Assembly (NCBI GenBank): GCA_902774025.1
Contig: CACYGY010000056.1
Span: 1-52,581, forward strand
Length of the DNA stretch: 52,581 nucleotides
Direction of reading: 5' to 3'
Origin: an uncultured Eubacteriales bacterium
GTDB lineage: Bacteria; Bacillota; Clostridia; Christensenellales; Aristaeellaceae
A program made the position numbers and the translations under genes. How positions within the stretch are numbered: the stretch's first letter is position 1; every line of letters starts with the position of its first letter. Positions 16,910-26,021 of the stretch are shown here, piece after piece. A model generated the notes under the pieces. The model saw only the letters and a program-made list of their open reading frames with translations. It was not told the origin of the DNA and made no database searches.

Positions 16910-17914
16910 TCAGGCGTGGGGCTTTTCATCCGGTCCCTTGGTTGTGGAAGAAGTACCGGACTTGGCAATGGCTTCACGCATTTCCGTGTCGGCGATGGTG
17001 TTCTTCATCTGATAGTAATCCAGTACGCCCAGCTTGCCGCTGCGCAGCGCTTCCGCCATGGCACGGGGCACGTCGGCTTCAGCTTCCACGACCTTGGCGC
17101 GCATTTCCTGAACGGCAGCCTTCATTTCCTGCTCATGCGCCACGGCCATGGCACGGCGTTCCTCAGCCTTGGCCTGGGCGATACGGCGGTCTGCTTCCGC
17201 CTGGTCCATCTGGAGCTGAGCACCGATATTGCGGCCTACGTCCACATCAGCGATATCAATGGAAAGGATTTCATAGGCAGTGCCCGCATCCAGTCCCTTG
17301 GAGAGAACCGTACGGCTGATCAGGTCGGGGTTCTCCAGCACTTCCTTGTGGGTTTCGGCGGAACCTACCGTGGTTACAATGCCTTCGCCTACACGGGCGA
17401 TGATGGTTTCCTCGCCGGCACCGCCCACCAGACGCTCAATATTGGTGCGGACGGTGACCCTTGCCTTGGCGCGCAGTTCGATGCCGTCCTTGGCAATGGC
17501 GGCGACCACCGGGGTTTCAATGACCTTGGGGGTAACGGACATCTGAACCGCCTGGAAGACGTCGCGGCCCGCCAGGTCAATGGCGCAGGCCTTCTCAAAG
17601 GCCATGGAAATATTGGCTCGCTGGGCGGCAATGAGCGCGTTGATCACATGATCCACGTTGCCGCCGGCCAGATAGTGGGTTTCCAGCTGAGTAATGCTCA
17701 GGTTCAGGCCGGCTTTGTTGGCTTTGATCAGGGGGTCAATGAGCCGGGTAGGGGAAATATGGCGGATCCTCATGCCGATCAGGCTGCGGATGGAAACATG
17801 AACACCGCTGGCCATGGCCCGGATCCATGTGCCGAAGGGAATGTAATGGAGCAGAATGATCAGCAGAATCAGCGCAATGGCCGCAATGATGATAATGGGT
17901 GTGATGGGGGGCAT
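16910..17914 (-). CDS. floA: Flotillin-like protein FloA
   Basis: 334 aa. N-terminal membrane-inserting hydrophobic stretch ([20 protein letters not shown]) followed by the SPFH/PHB domain and an Ala/Glu-rich C-terminal coiled coil ([19 protein letters not shown]...), the build of bacterial flotillins that organise functional membrane microdomains. Start ATG 17914 follows TAAGGAGG. It is preceded at 13 nt by an NfeD gene, the usual partner in bacteria. Confidence 0.94.
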   Translation of the reverse strand: MPPITPIIIIAAIALILLIILLHYIPFGTWIRAMASGVHVSIRSLIGMRIRHISPTRLIDPLIKANKAGLNLSITQLETHYLAGGNVDHVINALIAAQRANISMAFEKACAIDLAGRDVFQAVQMSVTPKVIETPVVAAIAKDGIELRAKARVTVRTNIERLVGGAGEETIIARVGEGIVTTVGSAETHKEVLENPDLISRTVLSKGLDAGTAYEILSIDIADVDVGRNIGAQLQMDQAEADRRIAQAKAEERRAMAVAHEQEMKAAVQEMRAKVVEAEADVPRAMAEALRSGKLGVLDYYQMKNTIADTEMREAIAKSGTSSTTKGPDEKPHA

Positions 17915-17927
17915 GATCGAAACCTCC

Positions 17928-18437
17928 TTACGCTTCCTTAGTGCATGGGCGGACAACAATAGAGCTTCCGTCGGTCTGAATGATGCGGACACGGACGCCG
18001 GAGGGAATGAAATCCCCCTCAGAGACAATATCCATCCGGACGCCGTCGAAATCTCCGATCCCGGAGGGACGCAGGGCAGTCAGGGCTGTCCCCTCCCGGC
18101 CGATGAAGACGGACATGTCCTCTGTGGCCGTATACCCTTGCTCCTTGTTCTCCGAGGCGGACAGGATCATCTCGCTCCGGCTCAGCCTGCCCCGGGCCGC
18201 GCTGCGCAGGGCGATGGAGAGAGCGAGGGCGGTCAGGGAGAGAAGAAGGATCAGGGCGATGAGGGCGGGGATGACACCATAGTTCAGGTACACGAAAACA
18301 AGGGTGGCGATTTCCAGGACGATTCCGGAGATGCCGGGCAGACCGAATCCCGGCATAAAGACTTCCAGAATCAGCAGGGCGATCCCCATAAGGGACATGA
18401 TGGGAATGGGAACCCAGGATGAGAGAAAAGCTTCCAT
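17928..18437 (-). CDS. NfeD-like membrane protein
   Basis: 169 aa. N-terminal membrane part with three to four hydrophobic segments (about residues 8-30, 34-52, 55-78) and a C-terminal OB-fold NfeD domain (about 110-165: [23 protein letters not shown]...[11 protein letters not shown]). This is the short form that lacks the serine-protease module. It lies upstream of floA, as in yqeZ-yqfA of Bacillus. AGGAGG precedes the ATG. Confidence 0.88.
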   Translation of the reverse strand: MEAFLSSWVPIPIMSLMGIALLILEVFMPGFGLPGISGIVLEIATLVFVYLNYGVIPALIALILLLSLTALALSIALRSAARGRLSRSEMILSASENKEQGYTATEDMSVFIGREGTALTALRPSGIGDFDGVRMDIVSEGDFIPSGVRVRIIQTDGSSIVVRPCTKEA

Positions 18438-18472
18438 ATGTCACAACCTCCTGTCATATCGGGAGTGTGTGC

Positions 18473-18481
18473 AGTATAGCA
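18473..18481 (-). promoter_or_regulatory. Extended -10 promoter of nfeD-floA
   Basis: Minus strand TGC-TATACT (18481-18473). The -35 region is poor, so this rests on the extended -10 element. Confidence 0.45.
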
Positions 18482-18533
18482 CGCTCCGGGGTGTACGGGG
18501 AGGCCGGGCGGTTCAAAGATACACTTTCAGGCT

Positions 18534-19130
18534 TCAATTGTCATGGAGGGTGTCGTACAGATCCGGATAAAGCTTCATAGCCATGAGCTGGGCGCGGAGA
18601 GACTGAAGATCCTTCCAGGCCTCTGCCTTGCGCTCCGGGGAGCGAAGAAGGTAGGAAGGGTGGTATGTCGCCATGAACCAGACCCCCTTCCGCTCCACCC
18701 ACCGCCCCCGGTCCCGGGTGATGCGGATATCAGGATTCAGCACGGCCCTGGCGGCTGTGGCGCCGAGCAGAATAATGATCCTGGGGCGCACAAGGAGGAA
18801 CTGCTCCCGCAGAAGAGGCAGACAGGCCTGCATTTCCTGCATATCGGGAGTGCGGTTTCCGGGCGGGCGGCACTTGACAACGTTGCAGATGTAGACACGT
18901 TCCCTGGGAAGGGAAATCGCCTGAAGCATACGCGTCAGCAGCTGGCCGGCGGCGCCTACGAAGGCCAGACCCTGGGCATCCTCCTGTTCTCCGGGACCTT
19001 CTCCGATGAACATCAGCGGGCTGTGAGGGTCTCCCTGGCCGGGGACTTTGTTTCGGATACCCCGGTGCAGATCACAGGCGCAGCACGCCTGAACATGTTC
19101 CTCAAAGGTGAACCAGTTTCCTTCGGGCAT
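18534..19130 (-). CDS. Type-4 uracil-DNA glycosylase family protein
   Basis: 198 aa. Removes uracil from DNA. Family 4 features: early cysteines in CCACDLH (a cluster ligand pair), GEGPGEQED catalytic loop, VGAAGQLLTRML, CNVVKCRPPGNRTP with the second pair of cysteines, and ATYHPSYLLR near the C-terminus, i.e. a [4Fe-4S] enzyme. AGGAGG precedes ATG 19130. It ends a three-gene operon trmL - small membrane protein - glycosylase. Confidence 0.92.
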   Translation of the reverse strand: MPEGNWFTFEEHVQACCACDLHRGIRNKVPGQGDPHSPLMFIGEGPGEQEDAQGLAFVGAAGQLLTRMLQAISLPRERVYICNVVKCRPPGNRTPDMQEMQACLPLLREQFLLVRPRIIILLGATAARAVLNPDIRITRDRGRWVERKGVWFMATYHPSYLLRSPERKAEAWKDLQSLRAQLMAMKLYPDLYDTLHDN

Positions 19131-19140
19131 GGTACGCCTC

Positions 19141-19476
19141 CTAGAGTCCGGAACTCAGCAGGGAAAAGGAATGCTTCAGATCCAGAGACACCCAGTTTAC
19201 CAGGTAGACCAGGACCGCCACCAGAAAGAAGCAGACCAGTGTGCCTGCCAGGGTCAGAACAAAATCGAAGGTTCTGCTCACGATTCTGGCGGTCTTCCGT
19301 GAGCGGAGGGCCTGGTCGTCGGGATAGACGTCTCCGTACAGGGAATCTTCGCCGCTGAAATTGATGGCGTCTTCGCTGTTGAGCTCATCGCCCCAGCTGT
19401 CATCGGTTTCCAGGGGGAGCAGAAACTGCTGGCGGCGCTGCTCTTCCGGCCGGGTATGATGCTTGAAATAGGCCAT
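19141..19476 (-). CDS. Small single-pass membrane protein of unknown function
   Basis: 111 aa. The first two thirds are polar and acidic (ETDDSWGDELNSEDAI...), then a basic RSRKTARIVSRTFD and one long hydrophobic helix (about 75-97, FVLTLAGTLVCFFLVAVLVYLV), leaving a short outside tail. No known family recognised. Good ribosome site (AGGAG). Placed 12 nt after trmL and 10 nt before the glycosylase gene, so co-transcribed. The layout, an acidic cytosolic N-terminus plus C-terminal membrane anchor, suggests a tail-anchored protein. Confidence 0.7.
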   Translation of the reverse strand: MAYFKHHTRPEEQRRQQFLLPLETDDSWGDELNSEDAINFSGEDSLYGDVYPDDQALRSRKTARIVSRTFDFVLTLAGTLVCFFLVAVLVYLVNWVSLDLKHSFSLLSSGL

Positions 19477-19488
19477 AGCCGTCTCCTG

Positions 19489-20010
19489 TCAGATGTAATC
19501 AAGCCAGGGATGATCTTCCTCCCCGCGCCCGGTGAGTGTTCCGGAGTCCGTCAGGTCCGGAAACCCTGTCTGTCTGAGGGCTTCATACAGGACGATGGCC
19601 ACGGAATTGCTCAGGTTCAGACTGCGGGCCTGGGGACGCATGGGGATCCGTATGCACGCATCGTAATGCTTCCTGAGAAGGTCTTCCGGTAGGCCCCGGG
19701 TCTCGCGGCCGAAGAGAAGAAAGTCGCCGTCCCGGAAAGTGGCGGATGTATAACTCCGTGGTGCCTTGGTGGTGCACAGATGCCAGCGGGGTTCGGGAAA
19801 CTGTGTCAGAAACGCTTCCATGGAAGGATGCACATGAAGCTTCATCAGATGCCAGTAATCCAGACCGGCTCTCTTCAGGTACCGGTCATCCAGAGAGAAG
19901 CCCAGAGGCTCTATGAGATGCAGACACGCTCCCGTGGCCGCGCAGGTCCGGGCGATGTTTCCGGTATTCTGTGGTATTTCAGGTTCCAGCAAGACAATGT
20001 GAAAGGCCAA
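19489..20010 (-). CDS. trmL: tRNA (cytidine/uridine-2'-O-)-methyltransferase
   Basis: 173-aa SPOUT-class methyltransferase that 2'-O-methylates the wobble base (34) of tRNA-Leu. Starts FHIVLLEPEIPQNTGNIART and carries the knot motifs FGRETRGLPEDLL, CIRIPMRPQARSLNLSNSVAIVLYEA. The start codon is TTG 20010, with AGGAGG 9 nt upstream; no ATG fits. Promoter just upstream. Length and motifs fit TrmL better than the larger SpoU/TrmH proteins. Confidence 0.94.
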   Translation of the reverse strand: MAFHIVLLEPEIPQNTGNIARTCAATGACLHLIEPLGFSLDDRYLKRAGLDYWHLMKLHVHPSMEAFLTQFPEPRWHLCTTKAPRSYTSATFRDGDFLLFGRETRGLPEDLLRKHYDACIRIPMRPQARSLNLSNSVAIVLYEALRQTGFPDLTDSGTLTGRGEEDHPWLDYI

Positions 20011-20031
20011 GCGTGACCGCCTCCTGGTAAA

Positions 20032-20060
20032 ATTGTATCATGCTCCGGACGGCGGCGCAA
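20032..20060 (-). promoter_or_regulatory. Promoter of trmL operon
   Basis: Minus strand TTGCGC (20060-20055), 17-nt spacer, TGA-TACAAT with the -10 at 20037-20032, about 15 nt before the ribosome site. Confidence 0.68.
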
Positions 20061-20083
20061 GAAGCGTGAAAAGCCGCCCGCGG

Positions 20084-20109
20084 AAAAAACGGGGGCACTC
20101 ATGCCCCCG
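20084..20109 (-). terminator. Intrinsic terminator of the GH3 gene
   Basis: Minus strand CGGGGGCA, TGAG loop, TGCCCCCG, then TTTTTT. It lies 15 nt after the GH3 stop. Confidence 0.9.
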
Positions 20110-20123
20110 CAGCGGATAATGGT

Positions 20124-22178
20124 TTACGCTTTTTCTCTGCGCTTTCGGTTGAATGCGTCCACCATGCTGCAGAGATCATCGTAGGGGACCGTTCCCCCGG
20201 CGAAGGAAACGATTCCCCTCAGAGGCAAATACTGCATGAAGGACCTGTTCATTTCATCCGTGATGGCTTCCCTGGCCGCCTCAGAACCCTGAAGGGTATC
20301 CCCGGGATTCATGGCTTTCATGAAGTCCTGGACCATCTCCATGGCTTCAGGGTCTTCCTGCAGGTCCAGAAGGATGGAATTGACGGTGACATCCGGGTGC
20401 TGATGGCTGGTGGAGACAACCTCCACTTCCTCCTCCAGGACGATTTCTCTGCAGGAACGCCCGATCTGGATGGCAAAGGTACCGGTTTCCACATTCCAGT
20501 CGTGAATGTCCGCATCCCAGTAGGCAAAGGCGCGCCGGTCCAGCGAAAAGGTCACCGTCCGGGTTTCTCCGGGCTGAAGCTCCACCTTGGTAAAGCCCTT
20601 CAGTTCCCGCAGGGGCCGGAAAATGTGGCTCTCACGGTCCGATACATACAGCTGGACCACTTCCTTGCCTGCCACATCCCCCGTGTTGGTCACGCTGACA
20701 CTGACTCTGAGGGTGCCGGTGTCCGGCATGGAACGCCGGTCCAGGGTCAGGTCGGAATAGCTGAAGGAGGTGTAGCTCAGGCCGTATCCAAAGGGGAAGA
20801 GGAGGTCGGTATGCTTTTTATCGTAATACCGGTAGCCCACAAATATGCCTTCGGAGTATACAGCCCTGTCCTTCTCTCCCCCGTAGGAGAGGAAGGCGGA
20901 ACTGTCCTCCAGATGATAGGGGAAGCTTTCGGGAAGGCGTCCGGAGGGATTGACGGTGCCGTACAGCACATCGCGGGTGGCGCCGCCCACAGCCTGTCCT
21001 CCGAGGTAGGCTTCCACAACGGCCCGGACCCGCCCGATCCAGGGCATTTCCACAGGTGAACCGTTATAGAGGACCACTACGGTGTTGGAGTTGGCGGAGG
21101 CAACCCGGGTGATCAGCTCATTCATGGAGCGGGGAAGGCGCATGTGGGACCGGTCATATCCCTCGGACTCGTAGGAATCCGGGAGTCCTGCCACGATGAC
21201 GGCCTTGTCGCTGGCCCTGGCCACGGCCACGGCCTCCTGAATCATGGCGTCATCGGGTTCGTCACGGGCCGGGTCGTATCCCTGGGCAAAGGTGATGTTG
21301 CCGTTGCCGGAAAGCGCATCCAGCAGGCTTTCGACCCGGAAGGCGCGGATATGGGAACTGCCGCCCCCCTGAAAACGGGGATGCCGGGCGAACTCGCCGA
21401 TCACGGCAACCTTTTCACTGGGGGAGAGGGGCAGGGTATGCATGTCATTCTTCAGAAGAACCATGCAGTCGGCGGCCAGTTTCCGGGCCAGATCATGCTG
21501 GGCGTTCTTGTCCCAGACCGTATCCGGAGCACGGTGCTCCAGATACCGGGAAAGGGTGGTGAGAAGACGGCGGACAGCCTCATCCACCTCGCTCTCCTGA
21601 AGCTGACCGCTCCGGACTGCGCGGACGATCCGGGCGTCATTGGTGCCGCCGGAAGAGGGCATTTCCAGGTCCAGTCCGGCCTCCACACCCTTGACCCGGT
21701 CATTGACGGCGCCCCAGTCGCTCACCACAAATCCCCTGAATCCCCATTCCTTCCGCAGCACATCGGTGAGCAGGAAACGGTTCTCGCTGGCATAGGTGCC
21801 GTTGACACGGTTGTAGGAACACATGACGCTCCAGGGCTGAGCCTGTTTCACGGCCTTCTCAAAGGCGGGGAAATAGATCTCCCTCAGCGTGCGCTCGTCC
21901 ACCACGGAGTCGGATGACATGCGGCGGTGTTCCTGAGAATTGCAGGCAAAGTGCTTGATGCTGGTTCCCACATTCCGGGACTGAACGCCCTGGATCATGG
22001 AAGAAGCCATTTCACCGGTGAGAAAAGGGTCCTCCGAGAAGTACTCAAAAGGCATCCCCCAGAGCTTCCCCCAGGGCGCGCACCACACAGCGGTCGAAGC
22101 TTGCCGCCGTGGCGCAGGCTGCAGGAAAGCATACCGCCTCAATGGAGTCATTGACACCCATGTGATCTCCCTGATCAT
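20124..22178 (-). pseudogene. GH3 beta-glucosidase, main C-terminal fragment (frameshifted)
   Basis: Reads from about FEYFSEDPFLTGE (22057) to the stop: rest of the GH3 barrel with KHFACNSQEHRR, catalytic nucleophile Asp in VVSDWGAVND (codon at 21719-21717), the second GH3 domain (GQAVGGATRDVLYGTVNPSGRLPESFPYHL) and a fibronectin-III-like C-terminal domain (SVTNTGDVAGKEVVQLYVSD). The first 40 codons of this open frame are out-of-frame read-through of the N-terminal coding region, not protein sequence. A long extra tail after the Fn3-like domain (about 100 residues) is typical of clostridial cytosolic GH3 enzymes. No signal peptide in either fragment. Confidence 0.82.
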
Positions 22179-22329
22179 CCTGCTTCCTCAGACCGTGAGG
22201 GCCGTCGGAAACCATGAAGGCGGGGATGCCAAGACGTTCAATGGCCTTGGTATGCCAGAAGTCCTGACCGGAGAGGAGAGAAGCCTTTTCTTCCAGGGTC
22301 ATCTGGCGGATCAAGCGTTCGATATCCAT
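22045..22329 (-). pseudogene. GH3 beta-glucosidase, N-terminal fragment (frameshifted)
   Basis: 94 codons from ATG 22329 (GAGGTGAC upstream): MDIERLIRQMTLEEKASLLSG, GIPAFMVSDGPHGLRKQ, CFPAACATAASFDR and LGEALGD, the canonical GH3 start. The frame then meets TGA at 22047-22045, while the other frame resumes with FEYFSEDP. The strand and loop that normally lie between, with the conserved LLGPGxNIKRSPLxGRN stretch, are absent (about 26-29 codons). The missing length must again be 3n+2 nt. The rest looks fully conserved, so this is a fresh lesion or a sequence error. Confidence 0.82.
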
Positions 22330-22381
22330 ATGTCACCTCAAACACTCAGAAGGATTGATGTAAAACGGAGTCAACCCGTGT

Positions 22382-22410
22382 ATCCTAGCAAGCAATTGAA
22401 TCCGTGTCAA
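22382..22410 (-). promoter_or_regulatory. Promoter of the GH3 gene
   Basis: Minus strand TTGACA (22410-22405), 17-nt spacer, TGC-TAGGAT with the -10 at 22387-22382. The -35 is perfect. Confidence 0.72.
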
Positions 22411-22447
22411 GATTGAAGCGCGTCAGGTGTATCTTTCGGGTTCCGGT

Positions 22448-22477
22448 TTGACCGGCGGATTCGTAAGGGAATATAAT
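22448..22477 (+). promoter_or_regulatory. Promoter of the Nudix-MBL gene
   Basis: TTGACC (22448-22453), 18-nt spacer, perfect TATAAT (22472-22477). Confidence 0.72.
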
Positions 22478-22533
22478 CAGCCTGTCCGGGAAACATCGGA
22501 CAGAGAGCGCAGAACCGGAAGGGAGAGACTGCC

Positions 22534-24486
22534 ATGGAAGTCTGGGACGTGTATGACCGGAACCGGCAGAGAACGGGCAGAAAGTATATTCGGGAAGAGG
22601 CATGGGGCCATGAGGCCTATCACCTGATTGTGCACGTGTGCATTTTTGACGCCGAGGGGCGCATGCTGATTCAGAAGCGGAAAGCCACCAAGCGTGCCTG
22701 GGGCGGACTGTGGGACGTCAGCGCCGGGGGCAGCGCCCTGTTTGGGGAGGACAGCTGGCAGGCAGCGGAGCGGGAAACCATGGAGGAACTGGGGCTGCAG
22801 CTGGACCTGAAGGAAACAAGGCCCCGGTTCGTGATGAACTATTCAAGGGGATTTGATGATTTTTACGCGGTTCAGATGGACGTGTCCGTCGGAGACCTCC
22901 GGTTCCAGGAAACGGAGGTGGAAGATGCCCGCTACGCCACAAGGGCAGAGGTGGAGTATCTCCAGAGGACAGGCGGGTTCGTGCCGTATTTTTCCGGCAT
23001 TCTGGATCTGATCTGGCAGACGCGGGACAATGAGGACGGAGCCATCCGCCAGAGTCCGGAAAAGAAAACGGAAGATGGCCGGATCTGGATGGGGGATATA
23101 TCCCTTCCGTCATCCCTGGCTTTTTCCGAAGGTCCGGGGGGCGGATACGGCCTGGATCATACGCCCTCCCGCACCTATGTCCGGCTTGCCCCGGATCCCC
23201 GGGAGTGTGAACGGAAAAGACTTTTGTATCTTCAGGCCATGCGGGAGCGGGGGTGGGTGCTTGCAGAGGGAAATGAGGCGCCGGACGGGGATTCCGGCAT
23301 TACCGCCAGCATTGAGCAGCAGGGGAATTATCTGTATGCGTATTTCCCCGCGGATCACGCGGTGCGTTCACGATACCTCCGGTGCCGGGGTACGGAGGAG
23401 GCCGATCTGGACAGGTGTGTCCGGCACCTGTGGGAGCGGGGATGGACCATCCGGAAAGCCGGACGGTTCTGTGGCGGAAAACAGTTTGAAATGGAGCGGA
23501 GAGACCGGCATCTGTTTCTGACAAGGTTTGACCGTTCCGCTCTCCTCTCCGTGATCATGGATGCCGTGAGCGGCACGGCTCCGGAGGGACCGGAAACCCG
23601 CGACAGACCCGCCCTTCTGTGCCAGTATGGACTCTGTTATGGTCCGATGGTTGAAGGGGTTACCGCTGACTGCGGCATGCTGTACCTTCTGCGCCTGGAG
23701 GACGGGCGGGTGTTCATTATCGACGGGGGCGAGCGGGAACAGGCAGGGGATGCCGTGGTGGAGGAAGTTCTGGGCATTCTGCGGAAATGGTGCGCGCCTT
23801 TCCCTGTCCGTGTGGCGGGCTGGCTGTGTACGCATCCTCATGATGATCATATGGATCTGTTCGGCAAGCTTCTTGCGAAGGCGGAGGGATTGATCCTGGA
23901 CGCCGTATACCTGAATTTCCCGGGGGAAGACAGGTCCGTTCCCATGGTTCAGTGGGTTTTTGTGCTGGAAAGGCTGCGCAGGTATGCGCCGCATGCGCCT
24001 CTGATTCAGCTTCACGCCGGACAGGTTCTTGAGATCGGGGGGATGAAACTGGAATGCCTCCAGACGCATGAGGAACTGAAGGACGTCCGTCAGGTGAATG
24101 ATCTGTCCGCGGTGGTCCGTCTGACCCTGGGCGGTGTCCGGTTTCTGATCACCGGGGACCTGACACGGGACGCGGCGGATACCCTGATGGAAAACCTGCC
24201 GGAGGAAGCTTTCAAATGCGATATTCTCCAGGCGGCACATCATCTGTTCAACAGGCTGGAAGCTTTCTACCCCCGTACCGGAGCCTCTCTGGTGCTGGTT
24301 CCCCAGGGCCGGGGGAGATTCGGGGAAAAAGGGGATAATCTGGAGATGCTCAGAGAGGCGCTGCCGGGGGCGGAGATTCTCTTCGCCTCGGACCGGACCT
24401 GCGTGCTGGAACTCGGGGACGGACAGTGGAGAGAGGTGGAAACCCTGCCTTCCCGCTGCGAGCCCTGGGACGGGTCCGCGCTTTGA
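22534..24486 (+). CDS. Nudix hydrolase fused to a metallo-beta-lactamase-fold hydrolase
   Basis: 650 aa. Residues 1-165 form a Nudix domain like isopentenyl-diphosphate isomerase/YfcD proteins, with the full box from Gly66 to Leu88 (GSALFGE...RETMEELGL). Residues about 190-345 are an unassigned middle region rich in charged and aromatic residues. Residues about 360-640 are an MBL fold with IIDGGE, THPHDDHMD (His434, His436, Asp438, His439), a later VVRLTLGGVRFLITGDLT and AAHH, resembling ComEC/Rec2-type MBL domains. No signal peptide or membrane segment, so cytosolic. The two domains are in one continuous frame with its own promoter; substrate unknown. DUF4340 gene follows 24 nt later. Confidence 0.85.
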   Translation: MEVWDVYDRNRQRTGRKYIREEAWGHEAYHLIVHVCIFDAEGRMLIQKRKATKRAWGGLWDVSAGGSALFGEDSWQAAERETMEELGLQLDLKETRPRFVMNYSRGFDDFYAVQMDVSVGDLRFQETEVEDARYATRAEVEYLQRTGGFVPYFSGILDLIWQTRDNEDGAIRQSPEKKTEDGRIWMGDISLPSSLAFSEGPGGGYGLDHTPSRTYVRLAPDPRECERKRLLYLQAMRERGWVLAEGNEAPDGDSGITASIEQQGNYLYAYFPADHAVRSRYLRCRGTEEADLDRCVRHLWERGWTIRKAGRFCGGKQFEMERRDRHLFLTRFDRSALLSVIMDAVSGTAPEGPETRDRPALLCQYGLCYGPMVEGVTADCGMLYLLRLEDGRVFIIDGGEREQAGDAVVEEVLGILRKWCAPFPVRVAGWLCTHPHDDHMDLFGKLLAKAEGLILDAVYLNFPGEDRSVPMVQWVFVLERLRRYAPHAPLIQLHAGQVLEIGGMKLECLQTHEELKDVRQVNDLSAVVRLTLGGVRFLITGDLTRDAADTLMENLPEEAFKCDILQAAHHLFNRLEAFYPRTGASLVLVPQGRGRFGEKGDNLEMLREALPGAEILFASDRTCVLELGDGQWREVETLPSRCEPWDGSAL

Positions 24487-24510
24487 GGGGAACGGAGGTT
24501 TTCGGAAAAA

Positions 24511-25980
24511 ATGCGCCAGGTCAAAAGGAAAAACCACAGGGTTTCAGAAAACTGGAGAGCCTGGATGCTCCTTTTCCTGGCTCTATCGGGACTGGCGGTG
24601 GGCATCCTGCTGGGACTTATCGGGGAGAAGCGGGAGGAGGCGTCACCCGCGGGGCATGACACAATCCGGACGGAGACTCTGGTGGACAGAGACAGCACGG
24701 ATGTCCTGCGGATCGAAGTGGATCATCGGGATCAGCCGGGATGGGCGGCAGAGCAGAAGGAGGAAGGCATGCTCACGGAGGACGGGGGATTTCCCCTGGA
24801 TGCTTCCATGGCCGCGCGCTATCTTCTGGCTGCAGCGGATATTCAGGCGGAGAACGTGCTCGCCCGGGACCTGAAAGAGGTCACGGAGGACCTTTCGGAA
24901 TTCGGTCTGGACAAACCGGAGGTGACGGTGACAGTTCGGTACAGGGACGGCCGGACGGCGCGGTTTTTCATCGGGAGTCACGCCCCGGAAGCGGATCAGG
25001 GATGGTACTATATGCGCTTTGAAGGGCGGGATGAGCTCTTTGCTCTGGACGCCGGAACGGCGGAGGAGTGGATGATGTCCCGTTCCACGCTTCATTCCGT
25101 AGAGCAGCCAAGAATGCAGGCGTCCCGGATGGATCATATCCTGCTTCAGTGGAAGGACCGGGAGGCGGAGTGGAAGCTGGACGGCAGCATCACCGATGAG
25201 GACGCTTCCGACCATTGGCTCATGATCCGGCCCGACGTCTATCCGGCGGACGGAACGGAGATGAGTCGTTACCTGTCCATCATGGAATCTGTCCGTATGG
25301 GGATCTACATCGGGGAAGCCTCGGGGGAAAAACTGAAAGAATACGGACTGGATCAGCCTCGACTCATCATGCGGATTCACATGGCGGAGGGCATGACGGG
25401 ATATACGGACGGTGAGGGCGCTGTACGGACGGAAGTGCTGCCCGAAGAAGAGGTGGAAATCCGTGTGGGGAATATGCGGGAAGGGTCGGACTTTCTGGTC
25501 TACGTGCAGTATCACCGTCAGATTGCCCTCTGCAGTACCCTGACCCTGGGGCCCCTGATTCAGATGGAACCAGATGCCACCCTGTCCAGATATGTGGTCA
25601 GCATCCCCTCCGAGTCTGTCCGGAAGCTTACATGGACCGGAAGGGGAGAAACGCGGGTTTATGAAATCCTGGAAGAGGTTTCGACGGACGGGGAAGGAAA
25701 CATGGTGACGGAAAAAAAGTGCCTGTTCAATGGCACCTCTGTTCCTTTCGAGTCCTTTCAGGCCCTGTATGCGCCTCTGGAGAAAGCCACGGTGTCCGGA
25801 CGAATTCCGGAGTCCCTGAGATGGACAGCACAATGGCATACGGAAATTGTGCTGGAAAGTGACACGGGGCGGAAACAGAGGATCCGCCTGTTTGACTGCG
25901 ACGGTCTGCATGACGCGGTGCAGATTGACGATTACGGGGTTCTGTTTTACATGGTCCGGGGCGGACTCGGGTTTCAGTGA
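24511..25980 (+). CDS. DUF4340 domain membrane protein
   Basis: 489 aa with one N-terminal hydrophobic helix (about residues 18-38, AWMLLFLALSGLAVGILLGL) and a large outside part. Two DUF4340-like units are visible, each starting with the YGLDxP motif: FGLDKPEVTVTVRYRDG (about residue 132) and YGLDQPRLIMRIHM (about 280), each followed by FIGSHAP... or VGNMREGSDFLVYVQ strands. In other bacteria DUF4340 proteins accompany Gld-type ABC exporters, but no such exporter is nearby here. Start ATG 24511 has GGAGG about 12 nt upstream. Function unknown. A 17-bp hairpin follows. Confidence 0.82.
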   Translation: MRQVKRKNHRVSENWRAWMLLFLALSGLAVGILLGLIGEKREEASPAGHDTIRTETLVDRDSTDVLRIEVDHRDQPGWAAEQKEEGMLTEDGGFPLDASMAARYLLAAADIQAENVLARDLKEVTEDLSEFGLDKPEVTVTVRYRDGRTARFFIGSHAPEADQGWYYMRFEGRDELFALDAGTAEEWMMSRSTLHSVEQPRMQASRMDHILLQWKDREAEWKLDGSITDEDASDHWLMIRPDVYPADGTEMSRYLSIMESVRMGIYIGEASGEKLKEYGLDQPRLIMRIHMAEGMTGYTDGEGAVRTEVLPEEEVEIRVGNMREGSDFLVYVQYHRQIALCSTLTLGPLIQMEPDATLSRYVVSIPSESVRKLTWTGRGETRVYEILEEVSTDGEGNMVTEKKCLFNGTSVPFESFQALYAPLEKATVSGRIPESLRWTAQWHTEIVLESDTGRKQRIRLFDCDGLHDAVQIDDYGVLFYMVRGGLGFQ

Positions 25981-25981
25981 C

Positions 25982-26021
25982 GCTTAAAGCTGCTTCAGTC
26001 GGGGCTGAAGCAGCTTTAAGC
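25982..26021. terminator. Bidirectional 17-bp hairpin between convergent genes
   Basis: GCTTAAAGCTGCTTCAG (25982-25998) and its perfect complement (26005-26021) around TCGGGG. The stop codon of the convergent helicase gene lies inside the right arm. Confidence 0.75.
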
